In this document: one piece after another, positions 51,545-61,350 of the stretch
Layout: every line of letters starts with the position of its first letter
Position numbering within the stretch: position 1 is the first letter of the stretch
NCBI GenBank assembly: GCA_002428265.1
Contig: DIUR01000001.1
Coordinates: 62,001-126,000 of the forward strand
From: Bacteriovoracaceae bacterium UBA6153
GTDB lineage: Bacteria > Bdellovibrionota > Bacteriovoracia > Bacteriovoracales > Bacteriovoracaceae
Length of the DNA stretch: 64,000 bases
Reading direction: 5' to 3'
Notes under the pieces: model-generated
The model's database searches: none
What the model saw: only the letters and a program-made list of their open reading frames with translations
What the model was told of the DNA's origin: nothing
Translations under genes and position numbers: made by a program

Positions 51545-54500
51545 TTAGTCGTTTACTTGAAGCAGGCGTGGATACTGTCGACCATTTTCAAACTCCCAGA
51601 TCGGTGGAACTAACCTAGGTGCTCTTCCATACATTTCAGATTCAAAAAAATCATAGAGCTCGGCAAGCTTTAATGAAGTGGCAGGATTACCTGAATCAAA
51701 GGCCATGTTAAAACTAGCATAGGTAGAAATAGAGCCAATCTGAGCAACACTTCTTCTGCCTGTTATGTTGGGTTCATAACTTTTGTAAAAATCAAAATAT
51801 GAACTAGCTGTACAACTCTCAGGAAAAGGAACCTGATAAGGAGCAGGAATAGTTGGACCGAAATAATAAAGTGAATTTAAATTATCTCCATTTCCTCCCA
51901 ATGATGTGGGCATCATCATATCAGCATCCGGTGCTGAATAACTTGTAAGCATAGTTGCGCTTGGGAAAAAATTAGCTTGAGTTCCTGAACAATAATCGAC
52001 CTGACCAGTTCCTATCATCGCACCGGTTTTATACTGAAGATAAAATACACTGCTTTCAACTGAGCCTCCTGCTGCAAATCCAACAGTAGGTCCAAAAGTA
52101 GATGCTCCAGGAACGACTGAGCCACCATTATTAAAAATAACACTTCCAAGACCAATAGAAGTCTCCAGTCTTCCGGCCGCTCCATTGTAACCAATGAGAC
52201 CTCCGACTGTTCCAGCGTTCATAACACTTATCTGAGTATAGTTTTTTGTTAGACCATTTTTTACGACACCATTATTAAATCCGACTAGGCCTCCAACAAA
52301 AGGCTCTAAGTTTACGACCGTCGTAGCTACAGGAAAACTTATATTACCGGAAAAAATCACCTGATCTATAACTCCGCTACCATAATTAGATCCAGCAATT
52401 CCCCCAAACTTTAAATAATTACTACTGCCCCCCGAGTTCATAGACAGCTGAGCACTCGCACGACTAATAGATCCTGTATTTTCACCGGCCACACCACCAA
52501 CATAACTTCCACCAATAGAGCTTCCTTGATTGATATAAACTTGATCGATGGTTCCTGAATTAGAACCAGCAACCTGACCTACATAATTTTGTCCTTTGAG
52601 TGAATTTCCATGAAATTCAATGTGCGATATATTTCCACTATTAACACCTGTTAACATACCTGTTGGATTGAGATCATTATGCTCAATTATATTGGCCATC
52701 AAACTTAGGTGAGTTAAAGATCCTGTATTATTTTTAAAAATAGCAAGACCAGTGTTTAGAGTTGAAGCAAGAATATTTAATCCATATAGAGCATAACCTT
52801 GTCCATTAAGATGCCCTCCAAATGTTGAAATAACATCTGCATCAGTCCATGTAGCAAGACTAATGTCTTCACCGAGCTTAACGTAGACATCACTCAAGGA
52901 GCCACTGAGTTCAGTTAACTGCTGTGCCTTACATATCACGATGGGATTCATGAAGGCTCCTCTTCCAGCTGCTTTCTGAGTGCTTACACTGGCAAGATTT
53001 ATCGACAATAGACAGACTCTAGATGAAGAAGCATGCTCCCAATCTAGACGTGGCAACACACCAGGCATATCAGTTTTCCACCCACTTCCAGCAAAACCAA
53101 TTCCATTTCTTAAACTTGGAGGATTTGAACATGATGCAGTCGTCGAAGGAACTGGATTGATAGAAAAACAATCACCGAATGTACCTGATCCAACGATTCC
53201 TACTATCCCATCAATTGTAGCATTGGCCGATAAAAGGATACTATCGCTATAGACGCTATAAATATTTCCTGAAATGTGATAACCTACAATCCCACCAAGT
53301 GCTGATCCTGCCGTAGGATAATTTCCTTGCAAGTACATATTAGAATAACTAGCGTTAATATTTCCAGTATTAATTCCCACAACACCGCCAACATATTTTG
53401 CTGTGGCATTAATCATCCCTTCTGAAAAAGAACTAGCAATAAAAGAATTACTATCCGTCTGACCTACGAGTCCACCAATACCTGCAACTTGATCTTGATG
53501 CTGCTTGATCTCTCCTCTGAACATCGAATTGATAATACTTCCATCACTTCGGCCAATGAGGCCCCCGGTATTTTTAAAACCATAAATGCTTGCATCCGTA
53601 TTGCGAACTTCTATCATTGTTGCATTCTGCGCGGCCTGGCCAACAACACCACCAATATTATCATCCTCGCCTTCGATATTTGTATCTTCTAGATTCACAC
53701 GCATGATTTTTGACCATGCCTCTGTATGGCCAGCAATCCCACCAACTCTTGATTTCCCTCTTACTTCATAATGCTTGAATGTCAGATCAGTAATGGAGGC
53801 ATTTGTTTCAAGATTTCTGACCATCCCAACTTCATCAACACCTTCTGTAACAATTCGAGCATGGCTGATTGTTTTTTTATTCCCATTAAATGTTCCGGTA
53901 AAATCAGTTAAAGACGAGCTTCCAACACCACAACCAATACGAGTAAGCTGACTAAGTGGATTAAAGTTGTGATGATTTTTTAAAATACTGCCTGCAACTC
54001 CGACACATGATGGTCTGAGTGTTGGAGTAAAATCTGTAATGTTCATATCCAGATCATTCATTAGCTTATAGTGTTTTGAGGCCAAATTATCACTGCTGGC
54101 ATGTCTTTCACCAATTTGATTAATTTGCCATTCATTACAAATTTTATATGGACGAACTGTCGAGCCTTCTCCACCTGGAAAAACCTCTGCTCCAGTTAAT
54201 GAATAATTATTGTTTCTGCACAAGAAATTTTTTGGAATACTCACCATTTGCTTAATATATTTATAAGAATTATCGTATGGTGGATAACCACCACAATCCC
54301 CTGGAACAAATGGTGTAAACGCCAAAATAGTAGTAGGAATACTAGTACAATACGACCCTGACCATGTTCCTAGATTGTCCTCACACTGTTCATTTGTAGC
54401 AGGAGCAAAAGAACACGAATTAGCGGGTGATCTGACTAAGGTATTTTCTAGAGATGATTCAGCGGCAAGACCTTTCTTAAAAACATACTGATAAATACCT

Positions 54501-55243
54501 TTCGTCTCAAGCTGGTTTGCCCCACAATCATTTGTTCCTAAAAACATTTCTGCTGAAATAACAAAGGCCATTGCACTTGTACCAGTCGGAAAATTTACTT
54601 TATTTCCTTGGGCATGCATTGTTTGGTAATCTAGGCATTTTGAATGAATAACTTCAGTCGAAAAAACAGGCATAGATGTTGGAGAACTCTTTTCAAAACT
54701 ACGAAATGATAATCTATACGAAAGTGCACTTCCCTGATTTTTTGCCAAACAAGTATAGCTTGAGGCCTTATTTAGTTCATCACACTCTTCAAGATAAAAG
54801 TCAGAAAACTTAATCTTATCAATATACGTGTAATGATTTCCACCAGAGAAATCGTTATCTGCACAATTAGCATTTTTTAAATTTAGCGGAATACTTACGG
54901 CCGTTCCTGATAGTTGAACACTCGTTTTTGCACAACTTGGAGTGCTGTCGAAATTTCCCGCGACCTTATTCCACATGACAGCATAAAAAGTCCATTGCCC
55001 GTTGGCCAACTCAAGATTTTCTTCTGCGCTAGAGAGAACTTTACCGAACTGCTGCCCATTTGAAGACTTTCCAAATAAAATCGCACCACCACTTCCGATA
55101 CCATTCGTGAAATTGGTAATCCCTGAAAGTGTGAGTTTAAATTTTGCAGGAGTTCCGCTTTCTTTTTTAGAACATGCGGAAAACATCATCACCGTCATTA
55201 TCAGAAATAAAAGCTTACTCATCTTCATCATTTTTATAACCAT
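51545..55243 (-). CDS. Giant lipoprotein with GLUG-type repeats
   Basis: 1232 residues. A lipoprotein signal ends in lipobox FSAC (near residue 24); several in-frame ATGs (55243, 55231, 55222) precede it, and 55243 has AGGG ten bases before. From about residue 380 there are many glycine-rich repeats of the GLUG kind, for example VGGIAGHTEAW, IGGVVGQAAQN, GGLIGRSDGS, YVGGVVGINTGNI, GGLVGFNNGVV and GGLIGYNGAAG, spaced about 25-35 residues, making a beta-helix likely. Cysteine pairs in the first third suggest a separate domain. Probably an outer-membrane surface adhesin or structural fibre; ligand unknown. Convergent with nrdA. Confidence 0.85.
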   Translation of the reverse strand: MVIKMMKMSKLLFLIMTVMMFSACSKKESGTPAKFKLTLSGITNFTNGIGSGGAILFGKSSNGQQFGKVLSSAEENLELANGQWTFYAVMWNKVAGNFDSTPSCAKTSVQLSGTAVSIPLNLKNANCADNDFSGGNHYTYIDKIKFSDFYLEECDELNKASSYTCLAKNQGSALSYRLSFRSFEKSSPTSMPVFSTEVIHSKCLDYQTMHAQGNKVNFPTGTSAMAFVISAEMFLGTNDCGANQLETKGIYQYVFKKGLAAESSLENTLVRSPANSCSFAPATNEQCEDNLGTWSGSYCTSIPTTILAFTPFVPGDCGGYPPYDNSYKYIKQMVSIPKNFLCRNNNYSLTGAEVFPGGEGSTVRPYKICNEWQINQIGERHASSDNLASKHYKLMNDLDMNITDFTPTLRPSCVGVAGSILKNHHNFNPLSQLTRIGCGVGSSSLTDFTGTFNGNKKTISHARIVTEGVDEVGMVRNLETNASITDLTFKHYEVRGKSRVGGIAGHTEAWSKIMRVNLEDTNIEGEDDNIGGVVGQAAQNATMIEVRNTDASIYGFKNTGGLIGRSDGSIINSMFRGEIKQHQDQVAGIGGLVGQTDSNSFIASSFSEGMINATAKYVGGVVGINTGNINASYSNMYLQGNYPTAGSALGGIVGYHISGNIYSVYSDSILLSANATIDGIVGIVGSGTFGDCFSINPVPSTTASCSNPPSLRNGIGFAGSGWKTDMPGVLPRLDWEHASSSRVCLLSINLASVSTQKAAGRGAFMNPIVICKAQQLTELSGSLSDVYVKLGEDISLATWTDADVISTFGGHLNGQGYALYGLNILASTLNTGLAIFKNNTGSLTHLSLMANIIEHNDLNPTGMLTGVNSGNISHIEFHGNSLKGQNYVGQVAGSNSGTIDQVYINQGSSIGGSYVGGVAGENTGSISRASAQLSMNSGGSSNYLKFGGIAGSNYGSGVIDQVIFSGNISFPVATTVVNLEPFVGGLVGFNNGVVKNGLTKNYTQISVMNAGTVGGLIGYNGAAGRLETSIGLGSVIFNNGGSVVPGASTFGPTVGFAAGGSVESSVFYLQYKTGAMIGTGQVDYCSGTQANFFPSATMLTSYSAPDADMMMPTSLGGNGDNLNSLYYFGPTIPAPYQVPFPESCTASSYFDFYKSYEPNITGRRSVAQIGSISTYASFNMAFDSGNPATSLKLAELYDFFESEMYGRAPRLVPPIWEFENGRQYPRLLQVND

Positions 55244-55347
55244 TTTTGTAAGACCCTATCTTGGATATTATTCTATTGGCCTATCGGTAAATAAATATGA
55301 ATTATGAAGAATTCGAAGCTTATAAATGACAAGATAAATTGATATTG

Positions 55348-55379
55348 TGAAAGTTGCCTAAAATGGTAGGCAACTTTCA
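55348..55379. repeat. Perfect 13-bp inverted repeat
   Basis: 55348-55360 (TGAAAGTTGCCTA) is the exact reverse complement of 55367-55379 with a six-base loop. It follows the nitroreductase stop on the minus strand and precedes the GLUG lipoprotein promoter region. No T-run adjoins, so it is either a weak terminator or a protein-binding site. Confidence 0.55.
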
Positions 55380-55390
55380 AGATTATTGAA

Positions 55391-56041
55391 TTATTTATGA
55401 ACTATCAGGTCTTTAGTCTCGAAACGAACCTTTTTTAAATCAGCATACTTATCATCACTTGCCCTAAAACCTGCAGGACAAGCACAGACGGTCTTCCAGC
55501 CTGTTCCAGATAGGCCCAGGATCTCATCGTACTTGCTAGGGTTGATCCCTTCAAACGGGCATGTATCAACGCCTAAAACGGCAGCGGCAGTCATAAAAGT
55601 TCCAAGAGCAATGTAGGCCTGATTCGTGGCCCATTTCAAACTTTGCTCGTCATTCATTCGCTCAACGAGATTTGAAATCATCATCTTTTTATAGCCATCG
55701 AGATCTGTTGGATTTTGTCCTCTAACAGAAGCTATTTTTTCAACATACTTAGTAATGTGTTCAACATCCATTTTCTCTTTTGCTACAAACACCACCAAGT
55801 GTGAACAGTCTTCTGTTTGAGTCTGCCCGTATGAAGCATCTTTCAATTTTGCTTTTAGCTCAGGATTTTGAACGACAATAAATTTATAGGGCATGACTCC
55901 GTAAGATGATGGAGTTAAAATCAAACTCTGCTCTAATGCACTCCATGTCTTCTCATCAATTTTTTTAGTATTATCAAATTTCTTAGTAGCATTACGCCAC
56001 TCCATTGCTTCAACGAATTGAGTCCCAGTTAACTTAGACAT
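55391..56041 (-). CDS. NAD(P)H nitroreductase family flavoprotein
   Basis: 216 residues. Typical FMN nitroreductase: an early RNATKKFD motif that binds the FMN phosphate, TPSSYGVMPYKFIVV, then FMTAAAVLGVDTCPFEGINPSKYDEILGL and a CACPAGFRA segment near the end. NfsB-like proteins reduce nitro groups, quinones or other electrophiles with NAD(P)H. ATG 56041 follows AAGGAAAGAAT. It is the last gene of the minus-strand lipid set, 14 bases after the BtaA-like gene, so it may supply reducing chemistry to that pathway or simply be cotranscribed. Confidence 0.9.
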   Translation of the reverse strand: MSKLTGTQFVEAMEWRNATKKFDNTKKIDEKTWSALEQSLILTPSSYGVMPYKFIVVQNPELKAKLKDASYGQTQTEDCSHLVVFVAKEKMDVEHITKYVEKIASVRGQNPTDLDGYKKMMISNLVERMNDEQSLKWATNQAYIALGTFMTAAAVLGVDTCPFEGINPSKYDEILGLSGTGWKTVCACPAGFRASDDKYADLKKVRFETKDLIVHK

Positions 56042-56055
56042 ATTCTTTCCTTATT

Positions 56056-57144
56056 TTACGGTTGGTACTTATAGACTTTAATATCATACATCTGGACTTT
56101 TTCCATCTCAATGAGTTTTTTGTATGTCTCACTAACGTCAACAAATCCTTCCAGGTTACAATCAGACTTACGTAGATAATACCTAGTGACAATAATCGCC
56201 CCGGATAAAAGACCTGGCCTAATCTTTTGCATGAAATCTCTTTCAAGATCCCCTTGAAAATAAGATGGAACATCACTCAATGATAAAAAATCATACTGAT
56301 GAGTGCCCTTAGATAAAAATGTTACGAAGTCTTCCTGCTTATACTCAACTGCGGTTTGAGACTCGTTGACTCTCTTGAATGATTCAGCATTGGCCTCCAC
56401 AGGAACTCCTGCAAGAGACTTAATTCGTCCATAAAAACACAAATTAAGGAAAAAACTTTTTTGGGCCAGGTCTCTCGTGAATAATCTTTCAAAGGCCTGA
56501 AAGTAATATTCAAAGTGTGTCAGCTTAGAGTTCTTTGTAATGAAGTCGCCTTTATATAAAAGGGCATTAAACATCGCCTTGTTGCCAAGAATCTGGATAA
56601 GGGCCTTCCATCTCTTCATGGGAAATTTTGTCTGATAATACTCTTTTTGCTCTTCAAGATTATCAAATCTCATAATACGGTCAAAATCCAGACCTAAGAG
56701 TATGCGGTTAACTTTTGCAAACACTGCAAAGGTTCTTTCCCACTTACCTAAATATAAAAGTGAGCCATAATCAATTTCTGAAAATACATTGGAGAAAAAC
56801 TCTCTCGTCTCAGGAGTCAAAGTAATTTTTGAAAAAAGCTCTTTTCTCTGTGTTGAATAATTATTCTCAGCATATGGAAAATATCCCCAAAACAGCAAAA
56901 ACTGCTCGTGAGTAAGAGTTTTATAAGTTGCATGTCGAAGCTCAGCTAACTGCAACTGTTCTTTGGATAAATCTGAAAGTGTGATAACACTCGCGTCTTT
57001 ATGCATCAGCGGAAGAGACCTTCCACCACTTCCACAAATTGAGAAGATGTTCTCAGGCCTTAGTGTTTTAATCATTTCAATTTCAACACTGGTATCTTCG
57101 TTTCCTAGCGTATAATTAAGTCCGGAAAAATACTTTTGTCCCAT
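56056..57144 (-). CDS. BtaA-like SAM 3-amino-3-carboxypropyl transferase (DUF3419)
   Basis: 362 residues. The SAM-binding segment NIFSICGSGGRSLPLM (about 33-48) is followed by DLSKEQLQLAELRHATYKTLTHEQFLLFWG, the typical D-x-[NS]-x-x-Q-L-x-L-x-E-L-[KR] signature of DUF3419, and YDFLSLSDVPSYF is the C-terminal acceptor-loop signature. BtaA transfers the 3-amino-3-carboxypropyl group of SAM to diacylglycerol, the first step to betaine lipid. No BtaB N-methyltransferase is in the window, so the product may stop at homoserine lipid or be modified otherwise. It sits between the acyl-ACP reductase-like and nitroreductase genes with 24- and 14-base gaps. Confidence 0.87.
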   Translation of the reverse strand: MGQKYFSGLNYTLGNEDTSVEIEMIKTLRPENIFSICGSGGRSLPLMHKDASVITLSDLSKEQLQLAELRHATYKTLTHEQFLLFWGYFPYAENNYSTQRKELFSKITLTPETREFFSNVFSEIDYGSLLYLGKWERTFAVFAKVNRILLGLDFDRIMRFDNLEEQKEYYQTKFPMKRWKALIQILGNKAMFNALLYKGDFITKNSKLTHFEYYFQAFERLFTRDLAQKSFFLNLCFYGRIKSLAGVPVEANAESFKRVNESQTAVEYKQEDFVTFLSKGTHQYDFLSLSDVPSYFQGDLERDFMQKIRPGLLSGAIIVTRYYLRKSDCNLEGFVDVSETYKKLIEMEKVQMYDIKVYKYQP

Positions 57145-57168
57145 GATGATCTCGTTTTTATAAAGTGA

Positions 57169-59214
57169 TTATTTTTTATTTTTTTTAATAGCGTTTAAAG
57201 CGTGTTCTTTACATAAATCAAACTCGGCATCAGTAATAAACCCACTATGCCCCATAATCTGAGACAGCCTTACACCGTGTTCGTTGGCCATTCTATCAAT
57301 CTCAATAACTTTTTCGTAATTGATGTTTCGAGATAATGTAAACGATTCAAATTTTCCATCCATTGCCAGAAGTGCGGTTTCGGCCAGACAGGCATAGACG
57401 ATATTGCCTTCGAGACCAAGATCAATACTGATATTAACTTGCCCGGGGAGGGTCACCTCACCGCTAGCAATAACCATGACATCAGGTCTTTTAATAGCAT
57501 CAGACTCTTTAATATCAAATGGTCTTGAAACATCACAGATCACACATCCTGACTTCACTTTCATAATATCAAGAATTGTTTTTCCCTGTCCTGAAGTTGT
57601 CGTAATAATCAGGTCACATACATCAGAATAATTATCTGCATCGGTTGAAACTTCGACTTTAACCTTTGGATTAATTTTTAAAATCTCTTCTTTTAACTCC
57701 ATCAGCTTATAGGCCCTCGGAGCTGCAATAATAATCCTATCCCAGGAAAGTGCTAAAACTTTCGCTGAGACGGCCCCGATACTTCCGGTGGCACCAACAA
57801 TCATCACGGTTCCTTTAAACTGACCGCCGACATTTTTTACAAATCCCAGCTTTTCAACAGCAAGTTTTGCTGCCCATAAAGTTGAAGCGGCCGAAAGTGA
57901 ATTTCCGGTTGTTACTGGAATTGGACTCAATCTATCGATTGTCACTCCAGCATCCCCTACAATTTTTGTGTAAGCGCCAAGTCCCATAATCTTTGATCCG
58001 GCATCATCGGCCTTTTCACATAACTTTAAAATTTTTCTATAAATAACATCTGGCTCTGCTTCCATTAATTTTTTTGGAGTTTCAGTGACAGTGTAAATCA
58101 GTCCTTCGACTTTCCTACCATTTTTCTCGCTGACAATTCCATCAATTTTACCATAATAGAATCCTGGAGAATAAGAAATCACTTCTTCCGTTAATTTCTC
58201 AAAAGGTTTTGAGTACTCTTTTATAAATTTCAAGTAAGGATGCTTGAATAAATAGCTGGTAGAAAGTGGGTGAATAACAAATGAGAACTTAGTTGTCTCT
58301 TCAACATCTTCATAAAATGTTTTTACATCTGGAGAAATCTTAATCTCTTCCACCATTCTAATAACATCATCTTCTTTAACGAAGTTCCCTACTCCTTTTT
58401 TGATCTGCATAATCCCTTCGAGGATTGAGTAGTTCATTTTAGGATAAATTGATAACTGCGGAAGACAAATCAAGGCTTCTTTAAGGCCTGCTTCTTTTAG
58501 TTTCTTTTCCAACTGAGGAGAAACAATATCAATGATAATAGTTCGACCTTTCAAGTGAGACATATTGAGAAAGTTTATATTGGCCTCATTACCCACCAAA
58601 ATATCACAATCTAAAAATTCATTAAGGGCCCGGCTTTTAAAAAGTGATTCATTATCAAAATCGGGTACAAATTTCTTTTGAACTTTCATTGACTTCAGTA
58701 CTGGACTTAAAAGTTTTAAAAATTTTTCTAACGACTTTGAGCTATGAAGATTAAAGGGTAATTTAAGTAAAAAGAACGGATCGGCCATAACCAGGTCTTT
58801 ACAGATCTCAGAAAGTGGCTCGACAAAACTAATCTGCAATGCTGCAGAATAAAACCCGATTTTCTTTTTATAAAAGAATTGAGGATTTTTTAGCTGGTAC
58901 ATTCTTAATGCATACGGGATATAGACATCTTTAATAATTTGTCCATCTACTATCGGAGTGTATCTGGCCGCTGTTTTTAATCTATAAGTGGCAGGGTGAA
59001 GAAAATAACCTTTCTTGAATTTGATTTTTTGTGGAATACCAGTGATGCATATAACATCACACTGGCCATCATATTTTCGAATGAGTTTTTCAGTGAGATC
59101 AACATCAAAATTGGTGGAATACTGAATGACTCGATAGACTTCGCCAAAGAATTCTATCTCTTCATCAAAATTATATTGATCTTGGGCAAAGGCCAATGAA
59201 AGAATCGTTTTCAT
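57169..59214 (-). CDS. Acyl-ACP reductase-like protein with a 300-residue N-terminal extension
   Basis: 681 residues. From about residue 320 the sequence follows the cyanobacterial aldehyde-forming acyl-ACP reductase: FSFVIHPLSTSYLF, MGLGAYTKIVGDAGV, IPVTTGNSLSAASTLW, the nucleotide-binding VMIVGATGSIGAVSAKVLAL, then DVSRPFDIKE, and ACLAETALLAMDGKFESFTLSRNINYEKV with Cys609 where the cyanobacterial enzymes have the acyl-accepting cysteine. The N-terminal 300 residues are absent from those enzymes and show no family I know. Expected product: a fatty aldehyde. Start ATG 59214 has a weak ribosome-binding site. It lies 22 bases after the SDR gene, in one operon. Confidence 0.82.
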   Translation of the reverse strand: MKTILSLAFAQDQYNFDEEIEFFGEVYRVIQYSTNFDVDLTEKLIRKYDGQCDVICITGIPQKIKFKKGYFLHPATYRLKTAARYTPIVDGQIIKDVYIPYALRMYQLKNPQFFYKKKIGFYSAALQISFVEPLSEICKDLVMADPFFLLKLPFNLHSSKSLEKFLKLLSPVLKSMKVQKKFVPDFDNESLFKSRALNEFLDCDILVGNEANINFLNMSHLKGRTIIIDIVSPQLEKKLKEAGLKEALICLPQLSIYPKMNYSILEGIMQIKKGVGNFVKEDDVIRMVEEIKISPDVKTFYEDVEETTKFSFVIHPLSTSYLFKHPYLKFIKEYSKPFEKLTEEVISYSPGFYYGKIDGIVSEKNGRKVEGLIYTVTETPKKLMEAEPDVIYRKILKLCEKADDAGSKIMGLGAYTKIVGDAGVTIDRLSPIPVTTGNSLSAASTLWAAKLAVEKLGFVKNVGGQFKGTVMIVGATGSIGAVSAKVLALSWDRIIIAAPRAYKLMELKEEILKINPKVKVEVSTDADNYSDVCDLIITTTSGQGKTILDIMKVKSGCVICDVSRPFDIKESDAIKRPDVMVIASGEVTLPGQVNISIDLGLEGNIVYACLAETALLAMDGKFESFTLSRNINYEKVIEIDRMANEHGVRLSQIMGHSGFITDAEFDLCKEHALNAIKKNKK

Positions 59215-59236
59215 ATTTTACTCAAAAAACCAGTGT

Positions 59237-60250
59237 TTATGATTTCCCAAAAAGAATGTTCTTAAAAGCACTATAAGTGCTTTCAGAAATCTCAGGCAAA
59301 TCCTCTAAAGTACTGGTCTTATCGTAAGATAACTTTGAAAACATAAATGGCAAAACTTCTTCGGGAATACCCGTAAGTTTTAGTAAAGTGTTATGGAGCT
59401 TATTTTCTGGAACGGCCATGTAATATGTCTTTAATTTAAACATATCATTTAAGTCTGCTAGAAATTCAGTCAACGTTGGCAGCTCAGAGCTTACTAAGTG
59501 ATACGTCTTAAGCTCTGTCTTGCGCTCATCTCGTGTGATTAAAAGCCTGATAAACCTAGCACAATGATCAACCGGGATTATCGGAAGTTTTGCTCTTGGA
59601 TTATAACTAAGAGGTATAAATGGTATGAGTTTTAAAAGGTGTCCGTATTTTTTAAAGGCCTCGATAAAATAATAAGGCCCATCAATCTTTGGCATCTCCA
59701 GTGTGACTGAATCCCCAATGATAATTCCGGGACGGATAATCCTCGTCTGATAATGTCTTGGTGTTTCCGTGTTCTCACGAACGAGCTGCTCGGCCAGGTA
59801 TTTTGTTTCAGAGTAAGCATCTAAAAATTTATGTCTCTTAGGTAGAGAGTTTTCATCCAGAAAAAAAGAATCCTGATCCCCTACCGCAATAGTAGAAATA
59901 TAGTAAAAAGATTTTAGATTTTTCATTCTATTGATAAGATGAAGAACATTTTGTGTCCCCACTACATTTTGAATAAAGCATGCAGAATAAGTTGCGCTCA
60001 AATCATAAAGAGCAGCAGCGTGAAGAAAAACATCAATACTATCTAAAAAAGCATTTTTATCATTTTCATCCATCCCTAATACATCTAGGTTGGTAATATC
60101 CCCTTTGATATATTTGAGATTTTTAATTTTGCTGAATTTTTCAAGACTTCCCTGACGAGAAAGAATATAAACGTTATCAAATTGATCAGCGAGCTCCTTT
60201 ATAAGATAGCCGCCTAAAAAACCTGTTCCACCTGTGATTAGAATATTCAT
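59237..60250 (-). CDS. Extended short-chain dehydrogenase, fatty-acyl reductase or OleD-like
   Basis: 337 residues. NAD(P)-binding TGGTGFLGGYL at residues 6-16, DVFLHAAALYDL, the SDR catalytic Ser/Thr in YYISTIAVG (about 117-124) and Y-x3-K as Tyr146/Lys150 in DAYSETKYLAEQL. The layout is that of extended SDRs such as NSDHL/OleD and the male-sterility reductase family. Next to an acyl-ACP reductase and an OleC-like ligase, reduction of a ketoacid or aldehyde is the likely job, but the substrate is not shown. The start overlaps the lipid kinase stop as TAATG, so they are translated together. Confidence 0.86.
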   Translation of the reverse strand: MNILITGGTGFLGGYLIKELADQFDNVYILSRQGSLEKFSKIKNLKYIKGDITNLDVLGMDENDKNAFLDSIDVFLHAAALYDLSATYSACFIQNVVGTQNVLHLINRMKNLKSFYYISTIAVGDQDSFFLDENSLPKRHKFLDAYSETKYLAEQLVRENTETPRHYQTRIIRPGIIIGDSVTLEMPKIDGPYYFIEAFKKYGHLLKLIPFIPLSYNPRAKLPIIPVDHCARFIRLLITRDERKTELKTYHLVSSELPTLTEFLADLNDMFKLKTYYMAVPENKLHNTLLKLTGIPEEVLPFMFSKLSYDKTSTLEDLPEISESTYSAFKNILFGKS

Positions 60251-61218
60251 TAATGCAAACTCACGGCCTGACTATAAAAGCTGCTGGCAAAATCAGTTTG
60301 ATCTTTTGGAGAAAAAACATTCAAAAAGTTTGAATAACACTTAATATTCCAGTTCGATGCTTTCTTAAATGTTTCACCGTCACCAAAAAATGCGAGATCT
60401 GAAGCTCCATCTAGGAGATCAATTTTTATTTCACTCGTTTCAAAGCTAACAAGATTTTTATCATTCTTAGGAAAGTTTCCATTCATGATTGAAAGCAGAC
60501 AATTGATGAGTTCAAGTCTATTTTCATGCTTTAAAATTGTTATATTAAACGTTCCATCCTGATGATTTGTTTCAGGGGCAACTTCAAAACTTCCCCCTAA
60601 TACTGACTGATTATTGATAAGAATCAAAGGAGTGAAGACTGTGTCGCTAAACTCCGCTGACTCAATTTTAAACTTGTAGCTTTTAATATCTTTTGTAAGC
60701 ATTTTTTTAGCTAAAAATAATGAATAAATATTCTTACCTGAGAACTTCATGAATTTTTTAAACTGAGGGTATTTGGTTCTCAATTCATTAATTTCATGGG
60801 CCACTTCCGCAGCAAAACCTAAACCACCATTAGTGGCCATAAAAGTTCCATTGATATTAATAAGGTCAATTTTCTTTCTGGCGTCTTGTCTGATTGTTTG
60901 AGCAATTTTTTTAATATTAGAACTGCAGCCCATGACACTTGCAAAGTCATTTGCTGTCCCACCAGGAACAACTAAAAGAGCAATATCTGTTCCCGCTAGT
61001 TTTTGAATAATTGAGTGAACTGTACCGTCGCCACCAACAGATAAGACAGCATCGACATTGTTAGAAATATCGCGCTCCAGGTTTTCATGAAGCTCAGCTA
61101 TACTTTGAGAAACCGGATACTCGATCTGGCTTCTAAAAAGGGCGTTATTGATCTTTCCTTGCCAATCCTGACTTCCATTTGAAGCTTTCTGGTTAAGATA
61201 GACCGATATATTCTGCAT
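60250..61218 (-). CDS. Diacylglycerol-kinase-like lipid kinase
   Basis: 322 residues. The DAGK catalytic domain is at the N-terminus: VLSVGGDGTVHSIIQKLAG (GGDGT at 62-66) and VVPGGTANDFASVMG, followed by a beta-sandwich half with GGLGFAAEV and FNITIL. This YegS/LcbK type phosphorylates diacylglycerol, phosphatidylglycerol or sphingoid bases. ATG 61218 follows AGAGGAATTT. It is the first gene of the minus-strand lipid operon (60250-61218 down to 55391), and would feed or recycle phosphorylated lipid for it. Confidence 0.9.
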   Translation of the reverse strand: MQNISVYLNQKASNGSQDWQGKINNALFRSQIEYPVSQSIAELHENLERDISNNVDAVLSVGGDGTVHSIIQKLAGTDIALLVVPGGTANDFASVMGCSSNIKKIAQTIRQDARKKIDLININGTFMATNGGLGFAAEVAHEINELRTKYPQFKKFMKFSGKNIYSLFLAKKMLTKDIKSYKFKIESAEFSDTVFTPLILINNQSVLGGSFEVAPETNHQDGTFNITILKHENRLELINCLLSIMNGNFPKNDKNLVSFETSEIKIDLLDGASDLAFFGDGETFKKASNWNIKCYSNFLNVFSPKDQTDFASSFYSQAVSLH

Positions 61219-61350
61219 AAATTCCTCTGTTGCTATAACTATGTATTCACCATGATAGCCAAGTCTGGGACTCTTTAGTTTTTAATCCATCGCCCTTTGA
61301 AAAAAATACAAACCACGGCTAAACTATAGTCAACTCACGGATGGAGTCTT

